Assembly (NCBI RefSeq): GCF_014650775.1
Contig: NZ_BMVP01000006.1
Location: 124,001-188,000, forward strand
Source of the DNA: Streptomyces cirratus
GTDB taxonomy: Bacteria > Actinomycetota > Actinomycetes > Streptomycetales > Streptomycetaceae
Reading direction: 5' to 3'
DNA: 64,000 bases
Part shown: positions 43,640 to 51,304 of the stretch, in pieces
How positions within the stretch are numbered: the stretch's first letter is position 1
How the letters are laid out: every line of letters starts with the position of its first letter
Translations under genes and position numbers: made by a program
The notes under the pieces: model-generated
What the model was told of the DNA's origin: nothing
Seen by the model: the letters and a program-made list of their open reading frames with translations, nothing else
Databases searched by the model: none

Positions 43640-44839
43640 TCAGGACTGGGGCCGCGCCATGGCCTTCACGAAGGCCTTTTCGACGTCCGTGGTGGACAGG
43701 ACCCCGTAGATCCCGCCGTCGGGTTCGATGACGAGGTATTCGGTGGCGGGGGTGGCGCGGAGGTGGTCGAGGAGTTCTTCGCCGGCGAGCTCCGCTGAAA
43801 CCTTCATGCCGTGGGTGAGGTCCTGGGAGAGGGTGCTGACGGCGATCCAGGGGCGGCGGTGTTCGGGGACGGAGGCGATGGCGGTCTCGCGGACGATGGC
43901 GGTGGGGTCCCCGTGGCCGTCGACGACGACGAGGGCGCGTGCTCCGGCTTCGTTGGCGCGGCGGAGGGCTTCGGAGAGGGGGGTGGCGTTCTCGACGGGG
44001 ATCGCGCGGCGGGTCAGGGCGCGGGCCTGGAGTTCGGGCAGGTGCTCGCGCAGGCGGGCCATGCGCAGGCTGTTGCCGGCGCCGGTCCAGATGATGGCGG
44101 CGAGGATCGCGGCGAGGAGGGCGTCCATGACGGTGTCCATGCCGCCGATTTCCTGGCTGCGGTTGCCGAGGAGTCCGGTCTGGGTGACGAGGGGCAGGCC
44201 GATGAGGACGGTGACGGCGAGGCCGCGGCCGACCCAGGCGGCGGCGACGGTGCCTGCCATGGGTTTTCCGGTGACGCCCCAGATGAGGGCGCGGAGCATG
44301 CGCCCGCCGTCGAGGGGGAGGCCGGGGAGCAGGTTGAAGGCGGCGACGAGGAGGTTGGAGATCATGAGGCCGGCGAGGAGGACGCCGGGGACGGTGGGGG
44401 CGTCGACGGCCTCCATGCCGAGGTAGAAGGCTCCGGCGAGGAGGAGGGACAGCAGGGGGCCGACGGAGGCGAGGACGAATTCGCGGGTGGGGGTTTCGGC
44501 TTCCTTCTCGATTTCCGAGACTCCGCCGAAGAACTGGAGGCGGATGCGGCGGACGGGGAGGCTGAAGCGCAGGGCGGCCACGGTGTGCGCGAGTTCGTGG
44601 ACGAGAACCGAGGCGTAGAAGGCGACGGCGAAGAAGAGGGAGACGAGGTAGCGGGCCGGTCCGAGTTCGGGCAGGACGCGGTCGAGCTGGTTGCCGAAGA
44701 CCCAGGTGATGAGGGCGGCGACGAGGAACCAGCTGGGCGAGACGTAGACGGGTACGCCGAAGGGGCGGCCCATGAGGAGTCCGCCCCCCGGGTCGGAGCG
44801 CTTGGGTGCGCGCTCTCCGGTTTCGTCGGTGTCTGGCAC
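43640..44839 (-). CDS. site-2 protease family (M50) metalloprotease with CBS domains
   Basis: This 399-residue integral-membrane zinc protease has about five membrane helices. The first zinc motif, His81-Glu82-X-X-His85, lies in VLVHELAHTVAAL. The second, NLLPGLPLDGGRML, gives the third metal ligand. The C-terminal half (about 280-395) holds two CBS-like domains (ALTRRAIPVENATPLSEALRRANEAGARALVVVDGHG and SVPEHRRPWIAVSTL). These commonly bind adenine nucleotides and may sense energy. Such proteins cleave anti-sigma factors or other membrane proteins. GTG 44839 has AAGGA upstream, and the 112-residue longer in-frame version lacks that. It is coupled to trmI. Confidence 0.88.
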   Translation of the reverse strand: MPDTDETGERAPKRSDPGGGLLMGRPFGVPVYVSPSWFLVAALITWVFGNQLDRVLPELGPARYLVSLFFAVAFYASVLVHELAHTVAALRFSLPVRRIRLQFFGGVSEIEKEAETPTREFVLASVGPLLSLLLAGAFYLGMEAVDAPTVPGVLLAGLMISNLLVAAFNLLPGLPLDGGRMLRALIWGVTGKPMAGTVAAAWVGRGLAVTVLIGLPLVTQTGLLGNRSQEIGGMDTVMDALLAAILAAIIWTGAGNSLRMARLREHLPELQARALTRRAIPVENATPLSEALRRANEAGARALVVVDGHGDPTAIVRETAIASVPEHRRPWIAVSTLSQDLTHGMKVSAELAGEELLDHLRATPATEYLVIEPDGGIYGVLSTTDVEKAFVKAMARPQS

Positions 44840-45014
44840 GGCTGTCCTTCGTTCGGTGCTGTCCGGTGGGGCGGTTCCGCCGGTGGTGTGCGGGGCGTTG
44901 TGCGGGTGCGTGGTGGGGCGGTAGCGCGGTGTGATGCTCTGATCATGCAGTGCGAGGGGGCTCGGAGTCGATGGTATGCGCGTGCTGTCGGTGGCGGGTC
45001 GTAGGGTTTTACGC

Positions 45015-45941
45015 ATGACGACGAGCCCCGGTCCTGTTCCTGGTGTGGCTGCTGCCGATGACGTTGCCGCGCCCGATGGGGCGGGTGGCGCGGTGCGGCC
45101 CGCTTCGCTGTCGCCTTCGCGGGCGAGTGATTTCATGCGCTGTCCGTTGCTGTACCGGTTCCGCGTGATCGACAAGCTGCCGGAGAAGCCGAGTGCGGCG
45201 GCGACGCGGGGGACGCTGGTGCACGCGGTGCTGGAGCGGCTGTTCGATCATCCCGCGCAGGAGCGGACGGCGCCGCGGGCGAAGGCGTTGATCCCGGGGC
45301 AGTGGGACCGGCTGCTGGAGGCGAAGCCGGAGCTGACGGAGCTGTTCCCCGCGGGTGATGAGGGAGAAGGTCTGGCGCGTTGGCTGACGGAGGCCGAGGC
45401 ACTGGTGGAGCGGTGGTTCACGCTGGAGGACCCGACGCGGCTGGAGCCGGTGGAGCGGGAGTTCTTCGTGGAGACGGAGCTGGAGTCGGGGCTGCGGCTG
45501 CGCGGGATCATCGACCGGGTGGACGTCGCGCCGACGGGCGAGGTCCGGATCGTGGACTACAAGACGGGCAAGGCGCCGCGGCCGGAGTACGCGGAGGGCG
45601 CGCTGTTCCAGATGAAGTTCTACGCGCTGGTGGTGTGGCGGTTGAAGGGGGTGGTGCCGCGGCGGCTGCAGCTGGTGTACCTGGGCAGTGGGGACGTGCT
45701 GACGTACGACCCGGTGGTGGCGGACCTGGAGCGGGTGGAGCGCAAGCTGCTGGCGTTGTGGGACGCGATCGTCGAGGCGACGGAGACGGGTGAGTGGCGG
45801 CCGCGGCCGACGAAGCTGTGCGGGTGGTGTGATCACCGGGCGGTGTGTCCGGAGTTCGGTGGTACTCCCCCGGCCTATCCCCTCGTGATCGTCCCGAGGA
45901 CCCAGGCGGAGGCGGAGGGGGCGGGACCGGGGGGATCGTGA
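45015..45941 (+). CDS. RecB-family exonuclease (PD-(D/E)XK, Fe-S type)
   Basis: This 308-residue nuclease has an N-terminal Cys in SDFMRCPLLYRFRVIDKLPE, and the CGWCDHRAVCPEF cluster near the C-terminus. Together these form the four-Cys iron-sulfur site known in AddB and Cas4-type nucleases. The catalytic motifs include LRGIIDRVDVAPTGEVRIVDYKTGKAP, with the Asp/Glu and Lys of PD-(D/E)XK, and an early ATRGTLVHAVLERLFDH helix. No helicase domain or cas genes are present. It may act in repair. ATG 45015 was chosen over the earlier in-frame start. It is divergent from the protease gene across 175 bp. Confidence 0.87.
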   Translation: MTTSPGPVPGVAAADDVAAPDGAGGAVRPASLSPSRASDFMRCPLLYRFRVIDKLPEKPSAAATRGTLVHAVLERLFDHPAQERTAPRAKALIPGQWDRLLEAKPELTELFPAGDEGEGLARWLTEAEALVERWFTLEDPTRLEPVEREFFVETELESGLRLRGIIDRVDVAPTGEVRIVDYKTGKAPRPEYAEGALFQMKFYALVVWRLKGVVPRRLQLVYLGSGDVLTYDPVVADLERVERKLLALWDAIVEATETGEWRPRPTKLCGWCDHRAVCPEFGGTPPAYPLVIVPRTQAEAEGAGPGGS

Positions 45942-46007
45942 TCGCCGGGCCAGGGCACAATGGGCAGCCCGCCCGTCGAAGCCGCCGTTCGAAGATGAGG
46001 TACCCCC

Positions 46008-46682
46008 GTGGCGATCCGCGTCCTGCTGGTGGATGACCAGCCGCTCCTGCGCACCGGATTCCGGATGATCTTGGAGGCGGAGCCGGACCTGGCGGTGGTC
46101 GGTGAGGCCGGGGACGGCCTCCAGGCGCTGGACCAGGTGCGGGTGCTGCAGCCCGACGTGGTGCTGATGGACATCCGGATGCCGCGGATGGACGGGGTGG
46201 AGGCGACGCGGCAGATCACGGGGCCGGGCCGGGACGGCCCGGCGAAGGTCCTGGTGCTGACCACGTTCGATCTGGACGAGTACGTGGTGGAGGCGCTGCG
46301 GGCGGGTGCGAGCGGGTTCCTGCTCAAGGACGCTCCCGCGAACGAGCTGGTGCAGGCGATCCGGGTGGTGGCGGGCGGCGAGGCGATGCTGGCGCCGAGC
46401 ATCACGCGGCGGCTGCTGGACAAGTACGCGGAGCATCTGCCGTCGGGGGCCGACAGCGTCCCGGACACCTTGGGCACGCTGACGGAGCGTGAGGTGGAGG
46501 TGTTGAAGCTGGTGGCCCGTGGGCTGTCGAACGCGGAGATCGCGGCGGACCTGTTCGTGAGCGAGACCACCGTGAAGACGCACGTGGGGCACGTGCTGAC
46601 GAAGCTGGGCCTGCGCGACCGCGTGCAGGCCGCCGTGTACGCGTACGAGAGCGGTCTGGTGCGTCCGGGGGCGCAGCAGTAG
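46008..46682 (+). CDS. NarL/FixJ-family response regulator (orphan)
   Basis: This is a 224-residue two-component response regulator. The receiver domain (about 1-120) has the acidic pocket LLVDDQ, phosphoacceptor Asp55 in VLMDIRMPRMDG, the conserved Thr of VLVLTTFD and the Lys of GFLLKDAP. A LuxR-type helix-turn-helix (about 160-218) contains LTEREVEVLKLVARGLSNAEIAADLFVSETTVKTHVGHVLTKLG. No histidine kinase is found on either side, so the partner is encoded elsewhere or the protein is an orphan. GTG 46008 has GAGG upstream. It follows the nuclease gene by 66 bp and ends at a strong terminator. Confidence 0.92.
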   Translation: MAIRVLLVDDQPLLRTGFRMILEAEPDLAVVGEAGDGLQALDQVRVLQPDVVLMDIRMPRMDGVEATRQITGPGRDGPAKVLVLTTFDLDEYVVEALRAGASGFLLKDAPANELVQAIRVVAGGEAMLAPSITRRLLDKYAEHLPSGADSVPDTLGTLTEREVEVLKLVARGLSNAEIAADLFVSETTVKTHVGHVLTKLGLRDRVQAAVYAYESGLVRPGAQQ

Positions 46683-46705
46683 TCCCGGGGACCCAGTGGT
46701 AACGG

Positions 46706-46746
46706 CGACGGGCCGGCGGCCGCGTGGTGCGGCTGCCGGCCCGTCG
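46706..46746. terminator. bidirectional terminator between regulator and binding-protein genes
   Basis: Arms 46706-46717 and 46735-46746 are perfectly complementary (12 bp), with an inner GC stem. It lies between the convergent response regulator and the first substrate-binding protein. Confidence 0.75.
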
Positions 46747-46753
46747 GCACGTC

Positions 46754-48331
46754 TCAGCCCTTGCTTATCTCCCAGAAACGGAAGACGGTCGAGGCGTCGA
46801 GCGACCACTGGAGGCCGGTCACGTTCTGGCGGGTGACCGCGTACTGCTTGCCCTGCCAGAGCGGCAGGATCGGGATCTCGTCGGCGACGATGTCCTGGAG
46901 CCGGGTGAATTCGGCGGTGGCGGCGGTGCGGTCGGACTTCGCGGAGGTCGAGGGGATGATGGTCCCGCTGATCTCCTTGTTGTCGTAGTTGTTGTGCAGG
47001 ACGTTGTCCGGGCCGAAGAACGGCTGGGTGAAGTTGTCGGCGTCCGGGTAGTCGGGCACCCAGCCCTTCACGTAGACGCCGTACTTGCCGGCTTCGATGT
47101 CCTTCTCGTACTGGTCGAACGCCACCGACTTCACGTCGGCGTCGAAGAGGCCGCTGTCGTTGAGCTGCTTGGCGATGAGCTGGAGTTCCTGGTCGGTGGC
47201 CGGCCCGTAGCGGGTGGGCGTCGAGTACAGGGTGATCTTCACCTTGTCCTTGACGTTGGCGGCGCGCAGGACGTTCTTGGCCTTCTCCAGCTGGGGGGTG
47301 CCGCCGTAGCGCTCGAAGAAGGCGGTGTTGTGGGAGGCGATGCCGGCGGGGACGATCGAGTACAGGGAGGTGGCGGTGCCGTCGTAGACCTCCTTGATGA
47401 TCGCTTCGCGGTCCACGAGGTAGGCGATGGCCTTGCGGATGGGGAGCTTTCCGGCGACCGGGTCGTTCATGTTGAAGACGAGGTGCTGGACTTCCGCGCC
47501 GGTGCCCTGGACGACTTCGACCTTCTGCTCGCCGGCCTTGTTGGCGAGGCTGGCGATGTCCTTGGCGGCGAGGCCGCGGAAGGCGAAGTCGACGTCACCG
47601 CTTTCGAGGACCTTCTTGAGCGCGGCCTGGTCGTCGTTGAAGAACTTCAAGGTGACGCCGGTGTTCTTCGGCTTGGCCTTGCCGCTGTAGGAGTCGTTGA
47701 CCGAGAAGTTGGCGCTCTTGTCGCTGATGGAGTCGAGCTTGTAGACGCCGGAGCCGACGGCCTTGCCGTCCGTGCGGAGCTTGTCGGCCGGGTACTGGGT
47801 GTGGTCGACGATGGCGCCGGCGCCGGCCGCGATCTTGCTGGGGAAGGTCGCGTCGGAGGTCTTGAGGCGGAAGACGACGGTCTTCTCGTCGGGGGCCTCG
47901 ATGCCGGCGATGGAGCCGAGCATGACGGCCGGGCCGTTGGCGTCATTGATCTTCAACGTGCGCTCGAAGGAGTACTTGACGTCCTTGGAGGTGAGGGTGT
48001 CGCCGTTGCTGAACTTGAGCCCGGCGCGCAGGACGCACTTGTAGACCTTGCTGTCCGCGCCTTCGAAGCCGCAGCTCTGGGCGGCGTCGGGTTCGGGCGT
48101 GTTGCCGCCCTTGGGGAAGGTCAGCAGGGACTGGAAGACGTTGTTGAACAGGAGCCAGGAGCCCGGGTCGTAGCCCGACGCGGGGTCGGTGGACTTCACC
48201 TTGTCGGATATCCCCATGACAACGCCCTTGCCGCTGCCCGCGGCCGAGCCATCCTGCGAACCGCAACCGCTCAGCAGCGCGGCGGCGGTTGCGGCGCCGA
48301 GCGGGGCTGCCAACCACTGGTTACGTCTCAT
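46754..48331 (-). CDS. ABC transporter substrate-binding lipoprotein, peptide/opine type (SBP 5), copy 1
   Basis: This 525-residue exported lipoprotein has a lipobox with Cys23 in ALLSGCGSQ, and the SBP family 5 (DppA/OppA) fold. The core includes LTFPKGGNTPEPDAAQSC, the binding-site stretch TLTSKDVKYSFERTLKINDANGPAVMLG and YGVYVKGWVPDYPDADNFTQPFFGP. The family's C-terminal signature IVADEIPILPLWQGKQYAVTRQ is well kept. These proteins capture oligopeptides or related compounds for ABC permeases, but no permease or ATPase gene occurs in this window. It is a paralogue of the next gene, and the gene pair probably arose by duplication. ATG 48331 or GTG 48334 are equivalent starts. Confidence 0.88.
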   Translation of the reverse strand: MRRNQWLAAPLGAATAAALLSGCGSQDGSAAGSGKGVVMGISDKVKSTDPASGYDPGSWLLFNNVFQSLLTFPKGGNTPEPDAAQSCGFEGADSKVYKCVLRAGLKFSNGDTLTSKDVKYSFERTLKINDANGPAVMLGSIAGIEAPDEKTVVFRLKTSDATFPSKIAAGAGAIVDHTQYPADKLRTDGKAVGSGVYKLDSISDKSANFSVNDSYSGKAKPKNTGVTLKFFNDDQAALKKVLESGDVDFAFRGLAAKDIASLANKAGEQKVEVVQGTGAEVQHLVFNMNDPVAGKLPIRKAIAYLVDREAIIKEVYDGTATSLYSIVPAGIASHNTAFFERYGGTPQLEKAKNVLRAANVKDKVKITLYSTPTRYGPATDQELQLIAKQLNDSGLFDADVKSVAFDQYEKDIEAGKYGVYVKGWVPDYPDADNFTQPFFGPDNVLHNNYDNKEISGTIIPSTSAKSDRTAATAEFTRLQDIVADEIPILPLWQGKQYAVTRQNVTGLQWSLDASTVFRFWEISKG

Positions 48332-48405
48332 CACGCGAACGTCCTTCACAGTCGTACTGTTTCGTTGCCCCGGCCTGCGGCACCCGCTGCCGGTTGGTGC
48401 CTTGC

Positions 48406-50010
48406 TCAGCCGCTGACGCCCCGGCCGAGTTCCCACAGCTGGAGGTCGGAGATGGCGTTGACCGACCATTCCACCCCGGTGATCTCGTCGCGTGCGGCGA
48501 CGTACTGCTTGCCCTGCCACAGGGGCAGGACGGGGACGTCGTCGGCGACGATGTCCTGCATCTCCTTGAACGCGGGTGCGGCGACCGTGCGGTCGGCCGC
48601 GCGCCGCGATTCGGGGATGAGCCGGGTGCGTACGGCGGCGTTGGCGTACGGCGTGCCCAGGAAGTTGTCCTGCTCCAGGAACGGGGCGAGGAAGTTGTCG
48701 GCGTCCGGGTAGTCGGGGAACCAGCCGAGCCCGTAGGCGGCGTAGTCGCCCTTCTTCTGCGCGGGCCGGTAGTCGGCCCAGTCGTTGCCCTGGACGGTGA
48801 TGTCGAACAGTTGGGTGGAGTTCAGCTGGGCCTTGAGTTCCTCGAACTCGGCGGCGGTGCCGTCACCGTAGTGGTCGGTGGTGTAGTTGAGGGTGAGCTT
48901 GACGGGGGTCTTGATCCCGGCGTTCTTCAGCAGGTCGGCGGCCTTGGCGGTGTTGGCCTCGCCGTACTTGTTGAAGAAGGAGTTCACGTGGCCCGTGACG
49001 CTGGTGGGGACCAGGGAGTACAGGGGCTGTGCGGCCTTCCCGTAGACCTTGGAGATCAGGGCGTTGCGGTCGACGGCCGCGGCGAGGGCCTGGCGGACGG
49101 CCTTGTCCTTGACGGCGGGGGCGTCGGTGTTGAAGCCGAGGTAGCGGATTTCCAGGCCGGGCAGCGGGACGAGCTTGACGGCCTTGGGCGGGTTCGCGGA
49201 GAGCTCGGCGATCTGGGTGGGCGACAGGGTGCGGGAGACGACGTGCACCGAACCGCCGCGCAGGGCCTTGCCCATGCTCTCGGAGTCGGCGAAGGAACGC
49301 AGTTCGACCTTGTCGTTCTGGAGCTTGATGTCGCCCTTGTAGTGCGGGTTCTTGGTGAAGACCGCGCGGACGAGCTGGTTGCCCTTGACTTCGGCCTTCA
49401 TCGTGTAGGGGCCGGAGCCGTCGACGGCGAAGCCGGGGCGCAGCTTCTTCGCGTCGTAGTCCTTGGCGCTGACGATGCCGGCGGCCGGGGTGGAGAGCTT
49501 GTACGGGAACGTCGCGTCGGCGGTCTTGAGGTGGAAGACGACGGTGTCGGCGCCCTGGGCCTCGACGGTGTCGATGGTGGAGAGCAGCGAGGACGGGCCG
49601 TTCTCCGCCTTGATCGCGAGGACGCGGTCGATGGAGAACTTGACGTCCTTGGCCGTCAGCGGGTCACCGCCGGCGAAGGTGAGCCCGGGGCGCAGCGTGC
49701 AGCGGTAGCTCTCGTTGCCGGTGTCGGTGAAGCGGCAGTCGGAGGCTGCTTCGGGGACGGGCTGGCCGCCGCCGCGCGGGGTGCGCATCAGCGTCTGGAC
49801 GGTCTGGCGCAGGACGTTCCAGGCACCGGCGTCGTAGGCGTAGGCGGGGTCGAAGGGGGCGGGGGCGTAGTCGGCGGTTTCGAACCGGTCGGTGGTACCG
49901 ACGACGATCGCCCCGGTTCCCGCTCCTCCTCCGCTCGCGCTGCCGCAGGCGGACAGCGCGGGGGTGAGCAGGCCTATCGCGGCCGTCAGCACCATGGTCT
50001 TGCGGTTCAT
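48406..50010 (-). CDS. ABC transporter substrate-binding lipoprotein, peptide/opine type (SBP 5), copy 2
   Basis: This 534-residue lipoprotein has a lipobox at Cys22 (PALSACGSAS) and the same family-5 architecture as the downstream paralogue. The core contains GGGQPVPEAASDCRFTDTGN, PLTAKDVKFSIDRVLAIKAENGPSSLL, GDYAAYGLGWFPDYPDADNFLAPFL and IVADDVPVLPLWQGKQYVAARDEIT. It starts 74 bp upstream of copy 1 on the minus strand, so the two are cotranscribed. Divergence between them suggests different ligands. Without permeases nearby, a distant shared permease is likely. The 480 bp before its start carry no gene that I can identify, only a palindrome. Confidence 0.88.
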   Translation of the reverse strand: MNRKTMVLTAAIGLLTPALSACGSASGGGAGTGAIVVGTTDRFETADYAPAPFDPAYAYDAGAWNVLRQTVQTLMRTPRGGGQPVPEAASDCRFTDTGNESYRCTLRPGLTFAGGDPLTAKDVKFSIDRVLAIKAENGPSSLLSTIDTVEAQGADTVVFHLKTADATFPYKLSTPAAGIVSAKDYDAKKLRPGFAVDGSGPYTMKAEVKGNQLVRAVFTKNPHYKGDIKLQNDKVELRSFADSESMGKALRGGSVHVVSRTLSPTQIAELSANPPKAVKLVPLPGLEIRYLGFNTDAPAVKDKAVRQALAAAVDRNALISKVYGKAAQPLYSLVPTSVTGHVNSFFNKYGEANTAKAADLLKNAGIKTPVKLTLNYTTDHYGDGTAAEFEELKAQLNSTQLFDITVQGNDWADYRPAQKKGDYAAYGLGWFPDYPDADNFLAPFLEQDNFLGTPYANAAVRTRLIPESRRAADRTVAAPAFKEMQDIVADDVPVLPLWQGKQYVAARDEITGVEWSVNAISDLQLWELGRGVSG

Positions 50011-50232
50011 GCTGGAAGTACTCCCTCACCCGGCACTTGCTCAAAGCGGCGTAGAGGGCACATCGCGACGGTCGCCCGTTCAGGGCGGAACGATCGGGCC
50101 GGTGTGTGACGATCGGTCCACGCGGTACCGGCACAGGGGTGTGTCTCCGGTACTGCTGAGGTGCGGCGCAGTGCCCGGCGTCGACATTAGTGGCCTGGGA
50201 CGGGATGGCTGGAACTGGCAGGAGTTGGGGCG

Positions 50233-50246
50233 TAACCGGACGGTTA
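50233..50246. promoter_or_regulatory. TAACCG-GA-CGGTTA palindrome upstream of binding-protein operon
   Basis: A perfect 6+2+6 inverted repeat lies 223 bp upstream of the copy-2 start, in a 480-bp gap (50011-50490) with no gene that I can support. It is a candidate operator for the binding-protein pair. Confidence 0.35.
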
Positions 50247-50490
50247 TGGGCGCGGACTGACCGTTCATCCCAGAGTGGGCGCAGAGGGGGTCAGGAGCTG
50301 ATCAATCCGGACACAAGGGAACGGTCCAGGGCGTGTGCGAGGGCCCGCCGCGGTTCCGCCGGGTGACCAAGCTCACCCCGGGGCAACTGCGTGACGCGGG
50401 ATGGAATTTCGGCCTCCGGGGCGCCGCGCGGAAGATCCTCTCGCCGCTCCCCGGTAACGCCTGGTTCTGTTCGGTACGCAGCGTGCGCGT

Positions 50491-51192
50491 TCAGTTCAGC
50501 GGAGTGATGAGCGAGCGCAGGAACGCCAGGTCCACTTCTTCCAGGGAACGCACGATGGTGCGGCCGGGAGCGGCGGGGATCAGACCCACGGAGGGCACGG
50601 CGACGACCCGGCAGCCGGCGGCCTCGGCGGCGGCGACCCCGGTGGCGGTGTCCTCGATCACGGCGCAGCGCGAGGGGTGCGCGCCGAGGGCCTGGGCGGC
50701 GAGGAGGTAGGGGTCCGGGTGCGGCTTGGTCCGGGGCACCTCGTCGCCGGCGACCGTCATGGTGAAGCGGTCGCGGCCGAGGGTGAGCAGGACCTGGTCG
50801 ATGACCCGGCGGTGGGACGCGGAGACGAGCGCGGTGGGTACGTTGTGCCGGGCCAGCTCGGCCAGCAGCCGCTCGGCGCCGGGCATCAGGGGCACTTGGT
50901 CGGCGATCCGCGCCTCGAAGCGCTCGTTGAGGAGCACGCTGAGCTCGGCGAGGCCGATGGCCGCGCCGGTGGACTCGATCAGGAAGGCGGCGCTGCGGCT
51001 CATGGGCCCGCCGACGACGATGTCGCGCCAGGTCTCCTCCAGCCGGTGGCCCAGCTCGCGGAAGATCTCCTCCTCGATCTCCCACCAGAACCCCTCGGTG
51101 TCGACGAGGGTGCCGTCCATGTCCAGCAGTACCGCCTGCAGGGCCGAACCGTCGGTCGTACGGGTGACGGCGGCTGGAACGGTGCTGGTCAT
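50491..51192 (-). CDS. HAD-family hydrolase (beta-phosphoglucomutase-like phosphatase)
   Basis: This 233-residue cytosolic hydrolase of HAD subfamily IA carries motif I LLDMDGTLVDTEGFWWE (two catalytic Asp) and motif II VSASHRRVID. The motif III lysine lies in VPRTKPHPDPYLLAAQALG, and motif IV is VIEDTATGVAAAEAAGC. The alpha-helical cap lies between motifs I and II. Such enzymes are sugar-phosphate phosphatases or phosphomutases. The sequence alone does not fix the substrate. ATG 51192 has an AGAGGTG site. It lies downstream of metH beyond a terminator, so it is likely independent. Confidence 0.85.
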   Translation of the reverse strand: MTSTVPAAVTRTTDGSALQAVLLDMDGTLVDTEGFWWEIEEEIFRELGHRLEETWRDIVVGGPMSRSAAFLIESTGAAIGLAELSVLLNERFEARIADQVPLMPGAERLLAELARHNVPTALVSASHRRVIDQVLLTLGRDRFTMTVAGDEVPRTKPHPDPYLLAAQALGAHPSRCAVIEDTATGVAAAEAAGCRVVAVPSVGLIPAAPGRTIVRSLEEVDLAFLRSLITPLN

Positions 51193-51218
51193 GCGCACAC
51201 CTCTCACAAGGGACGAGA

Positions 51219-51272
51219 AGGCCGGTCACCTCGCTCCTCGGGGACATGCCCGGGGGAACAGGTGACCGGCCT
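51219..51272 (-). terminator. 13-bp hairpin terminator of metH
   Basis: Arms 51219-51231 and 51260-51272 form a perfect 13-bp stem around a 28-nt loop. It lies 33 nt past the metH stop, before the HAD gene. Confidence 0.75.
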
Positions 51273-51304
51273 GTATGGGACCGACCAGTGTACGCCGGTC
51301 CGCG

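Noticed and set aside
45015..45941. RecB-like Fe-S nuclease as a Cas4 protein
   Set aside because: No other cas genes or CRISPR repeats occur, and this stand-alone family is common in actinomycetes.
50333..50710. Plus-strand frame of 125 residues between the HAD and binding-protein genes
   Set aside because: It overlaps the HAD coding sequence in antisense, has no family match that I can recognise, and has no good ribosome site.
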